A DNA stretch of 5,189 nucleotides from Clostridia bacterium (GCA_029010655.1 JAQXKW010000248.1:1-5189); one strand, 5' to 3'; numbered from the stretch's first letter, positions 1-5,189 are shown. Program-made: numbers and translations. The notes: a model not told the origin generated them from the letters alone.

Positions 1-206
1 TCCTCGCTGATTACCGACAGGGTAAAGTCCTCCACATAACCGAGCATATCGCAGGTATGGTTTGCCTTATTTACGGATATACAGATTTTATCAGGTGTTG
101 ACGCCGCCTGAATCGCCGTATTGATAATACAGGCGTTATCCTTCTTATGGCAGTTCACGCTAAGCACGAACAGACCGTATGTGAGGTTTCTCATTACATT
201 ACTCAT
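1..206 (-). CDS. Flavin reductase-like domain protein (flavoredoxin / high-molecular-weight rubredoxin type), N-terminal part
   Basis: This gene starts at 206 and runs off the left edge, so only 68 residues are visible. The segments MRNLTYGLFVLS (residues 5-16), KDNACIINT (22-30) and SVNKANHTCDM (44-54) resemble the N-terminus of the FMN-binding flavin reductase-like family. In anaerobes such proteins are flavoredoxins, or the flavin half of high-molecular-weight rubredoxin, which passes electrons to flavodiiron proteins. Whether a rubredoxin domain follows cannot be seen. I chose the ATG at 206 because AAGGAAGG (minus strand, 215-222) lies 8 bases upstream. A second ATG at 194 is in frame but lacks a well-spaced site. 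The start overlaps the regulator's stop in the sequence ATGAGTAA, so the two are probably translated together from one mRNA. Inferred role: cytoplasmic electron transfer, perhaps in oxygen or peroxide defence under the upstream repressor. The family call is fairly firm, the role is not. Confidence 0.8.
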   Translation of the reverse strand, partial: MSNVMRNLTYGLFVLSVNCHKKDNACIINTAIQAASTPDKICISVNKANHTCDMLGYVEDFTLSVISE

Positions 207-597
207 TGTTCTTACCTTCCTTACTGCACAGGGCGCATATGCCCGTAACTGTCAATTCCGTGCGGAGCACCGTAAAGCCCGTGGTGCTTTCCGCTATTTT
301 GCCGATGTCCTCCGGAACACTTATTCCGGCAACGTCCGTTACCCTGCCGCATTTTGTGCACAGTGCATGTATATGCGGTGTTACGTCGGCGTCAAATCTT
401 TCCTGCCCGTTGACCGTTCCTACGGAACGGATAACGCCCTCGCTCTTCAGCATACTGAGATTTCTGTATACCGTGGCAAGGCTCAGGCTTGGGTATTCCG
501 ATTTTATTTTCGTATACACCCATTCAGCCGTAGGATGCTCCTTGGTTTCCGACAGACATTCCAGTATGCTCTGCCGCTTTTTACTGTAACGCTGCAT
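199..597 (-). CDS. perR: Fur-family metal-dependent repressor, PerR-like
   Basis: A 132-residue Fur-family repressor, a normal length for PerR/Fur. The N-terminal winged helix (about residues 1-70) includes HPTAEWVY (21-28) and the recognition helix SLATVYRNL (39-47). The C-terminal half is the dimerisation and metal domain. Two CxxC pairs, C80/C83 and C121/C124, should hold the structural zinc. H21, D69, H75, H77 and D88 align with H37, D85, H91, H93 and D104 of Bacillus subtilis PerR, the iron/manganese site whose histidines are oxidised by peroxide. The aspartate at 88, where Fur proteins usually have glutamate, favours PerR. R45, however, matches Fur, because B. subtilis PerR has asparagine there. 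I start the gene at 597 because AAGGAG (604-609) is 6 bases upstream. An in-frame ATG at 627 would translate the operator itself. A Fur-type palindrome just upstream suggests autoregulation. Family assignment is very sure. PerR rather than Fur is likely but not proven. Confidence 0.88.
   Translation of the reverse strand: MQRYSKKRQSILECLSETKEHPTAEWVYTKIKSEYPSLSLATVYRNLSMLKSEGVIRSVGTVNGQERFDADVTPHIHALCTKCGRVTDVAGISVPEDIGKIAESTTGFTVLRTELTVTGICALCSKEGKNNE
215..222 (-). promoter_or_regulatory. Ribosome binding site of the flavin reductase-like gene
   Basis: AAGGAAGG on the minus strand, inside the last codons of the upstream regulator, is 8 bases from the ATG at 206 and about 20 from the alternative ATG at 194. 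It therefore favours the first start and supports coupled translation of the two genes. Confidence 0.6.
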
Positions 598-603
598 TTG
601 TTT

Positions 604-609
604 CTCCTT
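604..609 (-). promoter_or_regulatory. Ribosome binding site that fixes the perR start
   Basis: AAGGAG on the minus strand lies 6 bases before the ATG at 597. The longer in-frame reading from 627 would add ten residues beginning MIIIIIK, encoded by the operator palindrome. No Shine-Dalgarno is seen at a suitable distance before that ATG, so the shorter protein is preferred. Confidence 0.75.
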
Positions 610-629
610 AATGATAATAATTATCATTA
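609..629. promoter_or_regulatory. Fur/PerR-family operator, perfect 21-base palindrome
   Basis: The arms TAATGATAAT and ATTATCATTA flank a single central base at 619 and are exact reverse complements. The 15-base core TGATAATAATTATCA (612-626) fits the 7-1-7 Fur-box consensus TGATAATnATTATCA exactly. It departs from the Bacillus PerR box TTATAATnATTATAA at one position in each arm. The site lies between the likely transcription start (about 631) and the ribosome binding site of the repressor gene. A bound dimer there would block transcription, so negative autoregulation of the repressor and the linked flavin reductase-like gene is the simple reading. Confidence 0.85.
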
Positions 630-637
630 CCGATTAT

Positions 638-665
638 ATTTTAACACAGTTTATTCTTTTGTCAA
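638..665 (-). promoter_or_regulatory. Sigma-A-type promoter of the perR operon
   Basis: On the minus strand a perfect -35 box TTGACA (660-665) is followed, after 16 bases, by a -10 box TAAAAT (638-643). An overlapping TATAAT (633-638) is a better -10 match, but its 21-base spacing to TTGACA is too long. Transcription would start near 631, directly before the operator. This gives the repressor operon its own promoter, independent of the histidine operon. Confidence 0.75.
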
Positions 666-666
666 T

Positions 667-702
667 AGGAAAAACACGATTTCTTATAAAAAATATTTTC
701 CT
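667..702. repeat. AT-rich inverted repeat after hisIE, weak terminator candidate
   Basis: Seven-base arms AGGAAAA (667-673) and TTTTCCT (696-702) enclose an imperfect inner palindrome (679-694, with one G-T pair). On the minus strand, the direction of the histidine operon, no T-run follows the hairpin and the stem is almost all A-T, so it is a poor intrinsic terminator. Read on the plus strand it is followed by a short T-run (702-706), but no plus-strand gene needs ending there. It abuts the -35 box of the next promoter. Function unknown. Confidence 0.3.
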
Positions 703-718
703 TTTTATCTCGGTGTTG

Positions 719-1366
719 TCAGGTCATTTTCTCCTGCTTTACCTTTTTATCTATAACATGGCGTGACGCAAGCTCGTTGAAAATATCCTCAAGGGAGATT
801 CCCGCTTCAATCATCAGCACCATAACGTGATAGCACAAATCGGCGATTTCGTAAACCGTTTCTTTCTTATCCTCAGCCTTTGCGGCGATTATTACCTCGG
901 TGCACTCCTCGCCCACCTTTTTCAGGATTTTATCAAGCCCTTTTTCAAAAAGATAGGTAGTATATGAGCCTTCTTTTTTATCGGTTTTTCTGCCTCTTAT
1001 AAGCTCAAAAAGCTGTTCGTAGGAAAACTCGCCCCTCTCGGCGCTCTGAAAAACCTTATTTTCAAAGCAGGAGTCAGTTCCCAAATGGCAGGCAGGTCCG
1101 TCGGGCACGACCTGAACTGTCAAAGCGTCCTTATCGCAGTCGGCGGTAATAGAGACTATATGCTGATAGTTTCCGCTTGTTTCGCCTTTCAGCCACAGCT
1201 CGTTTCTTGAGCGGCTCCAGAAGCAGGTCAGCTCCTTTTCCATGGATATTTCAAGGCTTTCCTTATTCATATACGCCAGCGTCAGCACCTTTTTTGAAAC
1301 TGCGTCCACCACTATTGCGGGAATAAGCCCTTTTTCGTCAAATTTCAGCTCGTCAATATTAATCAT
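719..1366 (-). CDS. hisIE: Bifunctional phosphoribosyl-AMP cyclohydrolase / phosphoribosyl-ATP pyrophosphatase
   Basis: A fused enzyme of 215 residues, a usual length for HisIE, catalysing the second and third steps of histidine synthesis in the cytoplasm. Residues 1 to about 105 are the HisI cyclohydrolase domain, with FWSRSRNELW (49-58), KGETSG (60-65), the magnesium-binding DCDKD (76-80) and cysteines C77, C93 (GPACH) and C100 (SCF) expected to bind zinc. Residues from about 115 are the HisE pyrophosphatase, an all-alpha MazG-like fold, with GSYTTYLF (133-140), the acidic metal site EECTE (153-157) and E173/D176 in the following helix. HisE removes pyrophosphate from phosphoribosyl-ATP and HisI then opens the adenine ring, giving ProFAR for HisA. 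It is the last gene of the operon, 8 bases after hisF. AGGAG at 1372-1376 overlaps the hisF stop and supports the ATG at 1366. All key residues are present. Confidence 0.97.
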   Translation of the reverse strand: MINIDELKFDEKGLIPAIVVDAVSKKVLTLAYMNKESLEISMEKELTCFWSRSRNELWLKGETSGNYQHIVSITADCDKDALTVQVVPDGPACHLGTDSCFENKVFQSAERGEFSYEQLFELIRGRKTDKKEGSYTTYLFEKGLDKILKKVGEECTEVIIAAKAEDKKETVYEIADLCYHVMVLMIEAGISLEDIFNELASRHVIDKKVKQEKMT

Positions 1367-1374
1367 TTTTACTC

Positions 1375-2133
1375 CTAAATTCTTACGGGTATACCGTTTT
1401 TCTTCATTTCCTGTTTAAGCTCTGATATTTTTACCTCTCCGAAGTGGAAAATAGACGCGGCAAGTCCCGCATCTGCTCCGGGGAGCTTTTTGAACAGCTC
1501 AATAAAGTGCCCGACATTTCCGGCGCCGCCGGAGGCTATAACGGGAACGCTGACGGCGTTGCACACCGCTTCAAGCATTTCAAGGTCAAAGCCGCCCTTT
1601 ACCCCGTCCGTGTCGATTGAATTGACGACGACCTCGCCGGCACCGTCGGATACGCACCGTTTTATCCATTCCACAGCGTCAAGTCCCGTGTCTTCTCTGC
1701 CGCCCTTGGCAAACACTCTGAAAACTCCGTCCACTCTTTTTATATCCACGGACAGCACTACGCACTGGTCGCCGTAGAGCTTTGCGGCTTCTCCGATAAT
1801 TTTCGGATTTGCAATAGCTCCGGAATTTACGCTGACCTTATCGGCTCCGCACTTTAACACTCTGTCAAAGTCCTCCACGGAATTAATTCCGCCGCCCACG
1901 GTAAGGGGAATGAACACGTTCTTCGCCGTTTCGCAGAGAATGTCCGTAAACAGCTTTCTGCCGTCGGAGGAGGCGGTTATATCGTAGAAAACAAGCTCGT
2001 CCGCACCGCACTTGCTGTAATACTTTGCAAGCTCCACGGGAGAGGACACATCCCGAAGCCCTTCAAAGTTAGTTCCCTTTACCACTCTTCCCTCACGCAC
2101 ATCAAGACAGGGGATTATTCTCTTGGTTATCAT
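1375..2133 (-). CDS. hisF: Imidazole glycerol phosphate synthase, cyclase subunit HisF
   Basis: A (beta/alpha)8-barrel cyclase of 252 residues, full length for HisF. It uses ammonia from the HisH glutaminase to convert PRFAR into imidazole glycerol phosphate and AICAR, the latter feeding purine synthesis. The catalytic pair D11 (in CLDVREGRVVKGTNF) and D130 (in SVDIKR) is present, at the numbering of the Thermotoga maritima enzyme. Phosphate-binding segments TVGGGI (78-83), VNSG (102-105) and ASGGAG (200-205) mark the two half-barrels. The loop around 171-181 reads NSIDTDGVKGG, against TSIDRDGTKSG in T. maritima; the aspartates and the lysine are kept. The ATG overlaps the hisA stop by 4 bases (ATGA), with GAGGTG 5 bases upstream. 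HisF should form a heterodimer with the HisH encoded two genes upstream. Very sure of identity. Confidence 0.98.
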   Translation of the reverse strand: MITKRIIPCLDVREGRVVKGTNFEGLRDVSSPVELAKYYSKCGADELVFYDITASSDGRKLFTDILCETAKNVFIPLTVGGGINSVEDFDRVLKCGADKVSVNSGAIANPKIIGEAAKLYGDQCVVLSVDIKRVDGVFRVFAKGGREDTGLDAVEWIKRCVSDGAGEVVVNSIDTDGVKGGFDLEMLEAVCNAVSVPVIASGGAGNVGHFIELFKKLPGADAGLAASIFHFGEVKISELKQEMKKNGIPVRI

Positions 2134-2843
2134 CTTCCCACCTCAATCGCTTCTTTTAGGGATATGGCATTCGTATAATAGGCTTTTCCGATTATGGCGC
2201 CGTACAGGGACATTTCCTTCAGGGCTTTTACGTCCTCTATTGAGGAAACGCCGCCGGAGGCGATTATATTGACAGAAAACTGTCGGGATAGCTCACGGTA
2301 AAGCTCTCTGTTTGTGCCTACCATGGCGCCGTCCTTTGAAATATCGGTGCAGATAACTGTTTTAACGCCAAGCGTCTCCATTTCACTGCAAAACTCAAAG
2401 GCGTTTTCGGCAGTCTTTTCCGTCCAGCCTTTTATTGCAACGAAGCCGTCCTTTATATCTATTCCCACGGCGATTTTATCTCCGTAGTTTTCCACCGCCG
2501 CTTTCAGAAAAGCTCTGTCACATACGGCGGCGGTGCCCAGAATTACTCTGTCAATTCCTGCCGAAATATATTTTTCCGCCGTGTCCATACTGCGGATTCC
2601 TCCGCCCACTTCGGCGAAAAGTCCCGTTTCGCGCTTTATTCTGCAAACGGTTTCAAAATTGGGGGTATCGCCGTTTTTCGCCCCCTCAAGATCCACCAGA
2701 TGAATATGCTCTGCGCCGGCGCTCTTAAAATCCCGTGCCACCGACACGGGGTCGGCGCTGTAAACGGTTTTCTCATTATAATCGCCCTTAAAGAGGCGCA
2801 CCGCTTCGCCGCCATAAAGGTCTATTGCGGGAAATATCAGCAT
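2130..2843 (-). CDS. hisA: ProFAR isomerase (phosphoribosylformimino-AICAR-phosphate isomerase) HisA
   Basis: A 237-residue (beta/alpha)8-barrel, normal for HisA, performing the Amadori rearrangement of ProFAR to PRFAR. The general acid/base pair is visible: D8 in FPAIDLYGG, and D129 in VGIDIKDG. Phosphate-binding loops are EVGGGI (78-83), LGTAA (102-106) and ASGGVSS (195-201). TDISKDGAMVGTN (166-178) is the second-half signature. The N-terminal AIDLYGG-AVRL wording and the D8 plus second-half motifs separate it from the paralogous HisF next door. The ATG at 2843 lies inside the end of hisH (7-base overlap) and is preceded, after 7 bases, by a perfect AGGAGG at 2851-2856, so it should be well translated. 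It is not the dual-purpose HisA/PriA known from actinobacteria as far as context shows. TrpF activity cannot be judged from sequence alone. Confidence 0.98.
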   Translation of the reverse strand: MLIFPAIDLYGGEAVRLFKGDYNEKTVYSADPVSVARDFKSAGAEHIHLVDLEGAKNGDTPNFETVCRIKRETGLFAEVGGGIRSMDTAEKYISAGIDRVILGTAAVCDRAFLKAAVENYGDKIAVGIDIKDGFVAIKGWTEKTAENAFEFCSEMETLGVKTVICTDISKDGAMVGTNRELYRELSRQFSVNIIASGGVSSIEDVKALKEMSLYGAIIGKAYYTNAISLKEAIEVGR

Positions 2844-3463
2844 AGGTCTCCCTCCTTTAACTCCAAGAAGGCTTTCAGAATTGCAAGTCCCACGTCTCCG
2901 CTTTTTTCCGGGTGGAACTGACAGCCCAAAATATTTTTACAAGCCACCGCGGCGGTGATTTCAGTTCCGTATTCCGCCGTGGCGACCGTGTGATTTTCGC
3001 AGTTTACGCCGCAGTATGAATGGACGAAATAGACATAGTCTCCCTCGTTTATATATTTGAACAAGGGGTGCTTTCCGTTTTTGAAGGAAAGGGCGTTCCA
3101 ACCCATATGAGGGATTTTCAAATTCTTTACCCTTTCGGAGATAGGGACAATCTCGCCTCTTATCAGCCCCAGACCCTTGTATTCGCCGTATTCATAGCTT
3201 TTATCGAAAAGCAGTTGCATACCGAGGCATATGCCCAAAAGGGGCTTGCCTTTTTTTGTTTCTTCAAGCAAGGCGGGGACTGTTCCCGATTGTTCCAGCT
3301 TTTCTGCCGCATCACGGAATGCGCCCACGCCGGGTAGGACTATTCTGTCCGCTTTTTCAATATCCTCCTTTCGGGAGGAAACAACAGCTTCTTCGCCGAT
3401 ACTGCGAAAGGACGAAACAAGGGAAAAAAGATTTCCCACGCCGTAATCTATAATAACGGTCAT
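2837..3463 (-). CDS. hisH: Imidazole glycerol phosphate synthase, glutaminase subunit HisH
   Basis: A class I glutamine amidotransferase of 208 residues, typical for HisH, which hydrolyses glutamine and channels ammonia to HisF. The triad is complete: nucleophile C79 in GICLGMQLL, with H184 and E186 in CQFHPEKS. The N-terminal IIDYGVGNL (4-12), the oxyanion-strand PGVGAF (44-49) and PHMGWN (118-123) are characteristic of HisH rather than other amidotransferases such as PdxT or TrpG. The hisB stop and this start share one base (TAATG), a layout that suits translational re-initiation. AAAGGAG at 3471-3477, inside the end of hisB, is 7 bases upstream of the ATG. hisA lies between hisH and hisF, the classical H-A-F order, so subunit production is probably balanced within one transcript. 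No anomalies seen. Confidence 0.98.
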   Translation of the reverse strand: MTVIIDYGVGNLFSLVSSFRSIGEEAVVSSRKEDIEKADRIVLPGVGAFRDAAEKLEQSGTVPALLEETKKGKPLLGICLGMQLLFDKSYEYGEYKGLGLIRGEIVPISERVKNLKIPHMGWNALSFKNGKHPLFKYINEGDYVYFVHSYCGVNCENHTVATAEYGTEITAAVACKNILGCQFHPEKSGDVGLAILKAFLELKEGDLC

Positions 3464-4050
3464 TACAGCACTCCTTTCGTTGAGGGGATTTCGTTTCTGC
3501 TTCTCTCGTCAACGGAAACCGCCTGACGGAGGCTTCTTGCCACGGACTTAAATGCGCCCTCTATTATATGGTGAGAATTTTTACCCGCAAGCTGTCTTAT
3601 GTGCAGGGCGCACTGTGCCTGACGGACAAACGCCGCAAAAAACTCCTCCACCAGCTCCGTGTCGAAAGCTCCCACCTTTTCCGTGGGTATTTTCAAATCA
3701 TATCCAAGATATGCTCTGCCTGAAAAATCCACCGCAGAAAGAATAAGCGTTTCATCCATGGGGAGAAGTGTGTCGCCGTAGCGGTGTATTCCTCTTTTAT
3801 CGCCCAGAGCCTTTGCAAAGCATGCGCCAAGAACAATTCCTATGTCCTCTGCGGTGTGGTGATAGTCCACATAGGTGTCGCCCTTACAGGAAAGCTCCGT
3901 GTCGAATTTTCCGTGGGCGGCAAAAAGGGTCATCATGTGGTCTAAGAAGCCGCAGCCCGTATTGATGTTGCTTTTTCCCGTACCGTCAAGGTCGATTTTC
4001 AGATAAATATCCGTTTCGGCGGTTTTTCTTGAAATTTCCGCAATTCTCAT
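3463..4050 (-). CDS. hisB: Imidazoleglycerol-phosphate dehydratase HisB (single-domain)
   Basis: A manganese-dependent dehydratase of 195 residues that turns imidazole glycerol phosphate into imidazole acetol phosphate. It is known in the family to assemble as a 24-mer. The repeated metal-binding motifs are clear: HHTAED at 64-69 and HHIIE at 160-164, with GFLDHM (34-39), RYGD (90-93), PMDE (97-100) and DTELVEEFF (130-138) also conserved. The length matches the plant, yeast and Firmicute monofunctional form. The N-terminal HAD-type histidinol-phosphatase domain of the enterobacterial HisB fusion is absent, so that activity must come from a separate enzyme, in Firmicutes usually a PHP-family phosphatase, not present in this window. 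The start overlaps the hisC stop by 4 bases (ATGA), with GGAGG 7 bases upstream, also coding for the end of HisC. Confidence 0.98.
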   Translation of the reverse strand: MRIAEISRKTAETDIYLKIDLDGTGKSNINTGCGFLDHMMTLFAAHGKFDTELSCKGDTYVDYHHTAEDIGIVLGACFAKALGDKRGIHRYGDTLLPMDETLILSAVDFSGRAYLGYDLKIPTEKVGAFDTELVEEFFAAFVRQAQCALHIRQLAGKNSHHIIEGAFKSVARSLRQAVSVDERSRNEIPSTKGVL

Positions 4051-5111
4051 TCTGCCGCCTCCGTAATTCTTTTTGCCGCCCCTATAAGCTCTTTCATCTC
4101 TTCCTCGCTCCCTAAGGTAATGCGGTTATAATCTCTTAGCCTTTCCGTTTCAAAATGGCGCACAAGAATTCCCTCGTTTCGCAGCTTTTCATAGAATACT
4201 TTTCCGCCGATTTTCGGGTGCTTTGCGAAAAGGAAGTTCGCTTTTGAGGGGAGCACCGTAAAGCCTATATTTTCAAGAGCTTTTTTCGTATTTTCTCTTG
4301 TTTTTATGATTTCTTTGCAGTTTTTTTCAAAATATTCTTCATCGCAAAGGGCGCCGATGCCTGCTGCCGCCGTCATCCTGTTAATATTGTAGGGATTGGT
4401 GGAATATCTGATTGTATTAAGGTCCTGTATGAGCTCCTTTGAGGCGATGCCGAAGCCCAGTCTTGCCCCCGCAAGGGAACGGGACTTTGAAAAGGTTCCC
4501 GTAACCAAAAGGTTATTATATTTATGGATAAGCCCTCTTGCGCTTTCTCCGCCGAAATCAACGTATGCTTCGTCCACCACAACTACGCTGCCGGGATTTG
4601 ACGCCGTAATTTTTTCGATGTCCGAAAGGGGGAGAGCAATTCCCGTAGGTGCGTTGGGGTTTGCGATAAATACGGTTTTGTTTATACCCATATAATCGTC
4701 AACATTAACGGTAAAGTCATGTCGTAGGGGGATTTCCGTATAATCTATTCCGTTGAGGGCGGCGAAAACAGGATAAAAGCCGTAGGTAATGTCGGGAAAT
4801 GCCGCCGGGTGCTCCTTGTCGCAGAAAGCCATAAATGCGAAATTCAGAATATCGTCGGAGCCGTTGGTAAAAATTATTTCGTCCTCGCCCACGGAGAATT
4901 TTTCTGCGGCAATTTTAACAAGGTCACGGCACTGAGGGTCGGAGTACAGGTTTAAGTCGCCCGCCGCCATACGGCACAGCCTCTGCGCTATGGGAGACGG
5001 CGGAAAGGGAGATTCGTTTGTATTGAGCTTTATAAAGCTTCTTTCCGTAGGCTGTTCCCCGGGGGTATAGGGCACCAAAGCCTTATATTTTTCGCTGAAA
5101 AACTTACTCAT
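4047..5111 (-). CDS. hisC: Histidinol-phosphate aminotransferase HisC
   Basis: A PLP-dependent class I/II aminotransferase of 354 residues, the usual HisC size, converting imidazole acetol phosphate and glutamate to histidinol phosphate and 2-oxoglutarate. Motifs in order: KLNTNESPFPP (28-38), the substrate-binding N-terminal segment of HisC; NGSDDIL (83-89), near the cofactor phosphate; NPNAPTG (151-157); DEAY (180-183), whose aspartate pairs with the pyridine nitrogen; and TFSKSRSLAGARLGF (206-220), with K209 as Schiff-base lysine and R217 binding phosphate. R330 in the C-terminal NRITLG probably holds the substrate carboxylate. Position between hisD and hisB makes HisC the natural choice over related aminotransferases such as the threonine-phosphate decarboxylase CobD. 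Some overlap with aromatic amino acid transamination is known in the family and cannot be excluded. The ATG at 5111 overlaps the hisD stop by 8 bases in ATGAGTAA, preceded by GGGAGAAG. Confidence 0.97.
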   Translation of the reverse strand: MSKFFSEKYKALVPYTPGEQPTERSFIKLNTNESPFPPSPIAQRLCRMAAGDLNLYSDPQCRDLVKIAAEKFSVGEDEIIFTNGSDDILNFAFMAFCDKEHPAAFPDITYGFYPVFAALNGIDYTEIPLRHDFTVNVDDYMGINKTVFIANPNAPTGIALPLSDIEKITASNPGSVVVVDEAYVDFGGESARGLIHKYNNLLVTGTFSKSRSLAGARLGFGIASKELIQDLNTIRYSTNPYNINRMTAAAGIGALCDEEYFEKNCKEIIKTRENTKKALENIGFTVLPSKANFLFAKHPKIGGKVFYEKLRNEGILVRHFETERLRDYNRITLGSEEEMKELIGAAKRITEAAE

Positions 5112-5189
5112 GGTCTTCTCCCGTTCTTATGAGAGCACTTTTTGCATGGGCGGTGAGCCCTTCTTTTTTGGCAAAATAGGCTACGTCCT
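5104..5189 (-). CDS. hisD: Histidinol dehydrogenase HisD, C-terminal end only
   Basis: Only the last 27 codons and the stop are in the window. The visible peptide DVAYFAKKEGLTAHAKSALI, followed by RTGEDHE, matches the C-terminus of histidinol dehydrogenase, where FAxxEGLxxHAxxxxxR is a conserved ending. The histidine in EGLTAH corresponds to a zinc ligand of the Escherichia coli enzyme (contributed across the dimer). HisD oxidises histidinol to histidine in two NAD-dependent steps. The stop TAA (5104-5106) lies within hisC, giving an 8-base overlap. The order D-C-B-H-A-F-IE then follows without interruption. The rest of the gene, presumably hisG and the operon promoter, lie to the right of the window. 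Confidence 0.93.
   Translation of the reverse strand, partial: DVAYFAKKEGLTAHAKSALIRTGEDHE

Noticed and set aside
633..638. TATAAT as the -10 box of the regulator promoter
   Set aside because: A perfect hexamer, but 21 bases from TTGACA and with no fitting -35 at 17 bases (CAAAAG). TAAAAT at 638-643 with 16-base spacing fits better.
121..756. Plus-strand open frame of 211 codons over the regulator
   Set aside because: It lies antisense to the well-supported Fur-family gene and its promoter, has no family resemblance that I can see, and spans the operator and intergenic DNA. It is a shadow frame.
940..952. Short perfect palindrome CTTTTTCAAAAAG inside hisIE
   Set aside because: It encodes conserved HisE residues (Leu-Phe-Glu-Lys-Gly), is A-T only apart from the ends and centre, and has no promoter or gene boundary near it. 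Chance is enough.
1490..1777. Plus-strand open frame opposite hisF, and similar ones opposite hisA, hisH, hisB and hisC
   Set aside because: All are antisense to complete, motif-rich enzymes and read as low-complexity Ser/Thr/Pro- or Arg/Cys-rich peptides, as expected of shadow frames.
5112..5189. A histidine T-box, attenuator or operon promoter at the right edge
   Set aside because: This stretch is the coding end of hisD, so any leader control must lie beyond the window.
1..5189. A previously undescribed system (defence, mobile element, CRISPR, RNA gene)
   Set aside because: All but the short gap is accounted for by recognised core genes. I saw no direct repeats, terminal inverted repeats, tRNA-like folds or composition shift. 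The only non-routine part is the regulator and its operator.

Overview
The window is a gene-dense stretch in which every supported gene lies on the minus strand. GC content looks moderate (roughly 45-50% by eye). Three things point to an anaerobic Firmicute of the class Clostridia, possibly an Oscillospirales/Ruminococcus-like gut bacterium: strong AGGAGG-type ribosome binding sites, a fused HisI-HisE protein with a stand-alone single-domain HisB, and a PerR/Fur repressor beside a flavin reductase-like protein of the high-molecular-weight rubredoxin kind. The lineage is inferred from gene style and protein wording, not from a marker gene.

Right to left (the direction of transcription), positions 5189-719 hold the distal part of a histidine biosynthesis operon: the last codons of hisD, then hisC, hisB, hisH, hisA, hisF and hisIE. 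The genes overlap by 8, 4, 1, 7 and 4 bases in turn. Only hisF and hisIE are separated, by 8 bases. Start codons sit inside or against the preceding stop codon, and most have a good Shine-Dalgarno within the upstream coding sequence, so translational coupling is likely. Together the enzymes cover phosphoribosyl-ATP hydrolysis (HisE) and ring opening (HisI), ProFAR isomerisation (HisA), imidazole ring formation from PRFAR and glutamine-derived ammonia (HisF-HisH), dehydration (HisB), transamination (HisC) and final oxidation (HisD). hisG and the operon promoter must lie to the right of the window. Histidinol-phosphate phosphatase is not fused to HisB, so it must be encoded elsewhere.

Positions 718-598 are a 121-base AT-rich gap. 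It carries an AT-rich inverted repeat, a good sigma-A-type promoter (TTGACA, 16 bases, TAAAAT) and, just downstream of the expected transcription start, a perfect 21-base palindrome whose core TGATAAT-A-ATTATCA matches the Fur-box 7-1-7 consensus. This controls a second operon running off the left edge: a Fur/PerR-family metalloregulator (597-199), overlapped by 8 bases by a flavin reductase-like gene (206-1, incomplete).

The most interesting point is the regulator. Its metal-ligand residues match a PerR peroxide sensor, while its recognition helix carries the arginine typical of Fur and its presumed own operator is a Fur box, not a PerR box. The rest of the window is ordinary core metabolism. 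I saw no mobile element, CRISPR array, RNA gene or sign of horizontal transfer.
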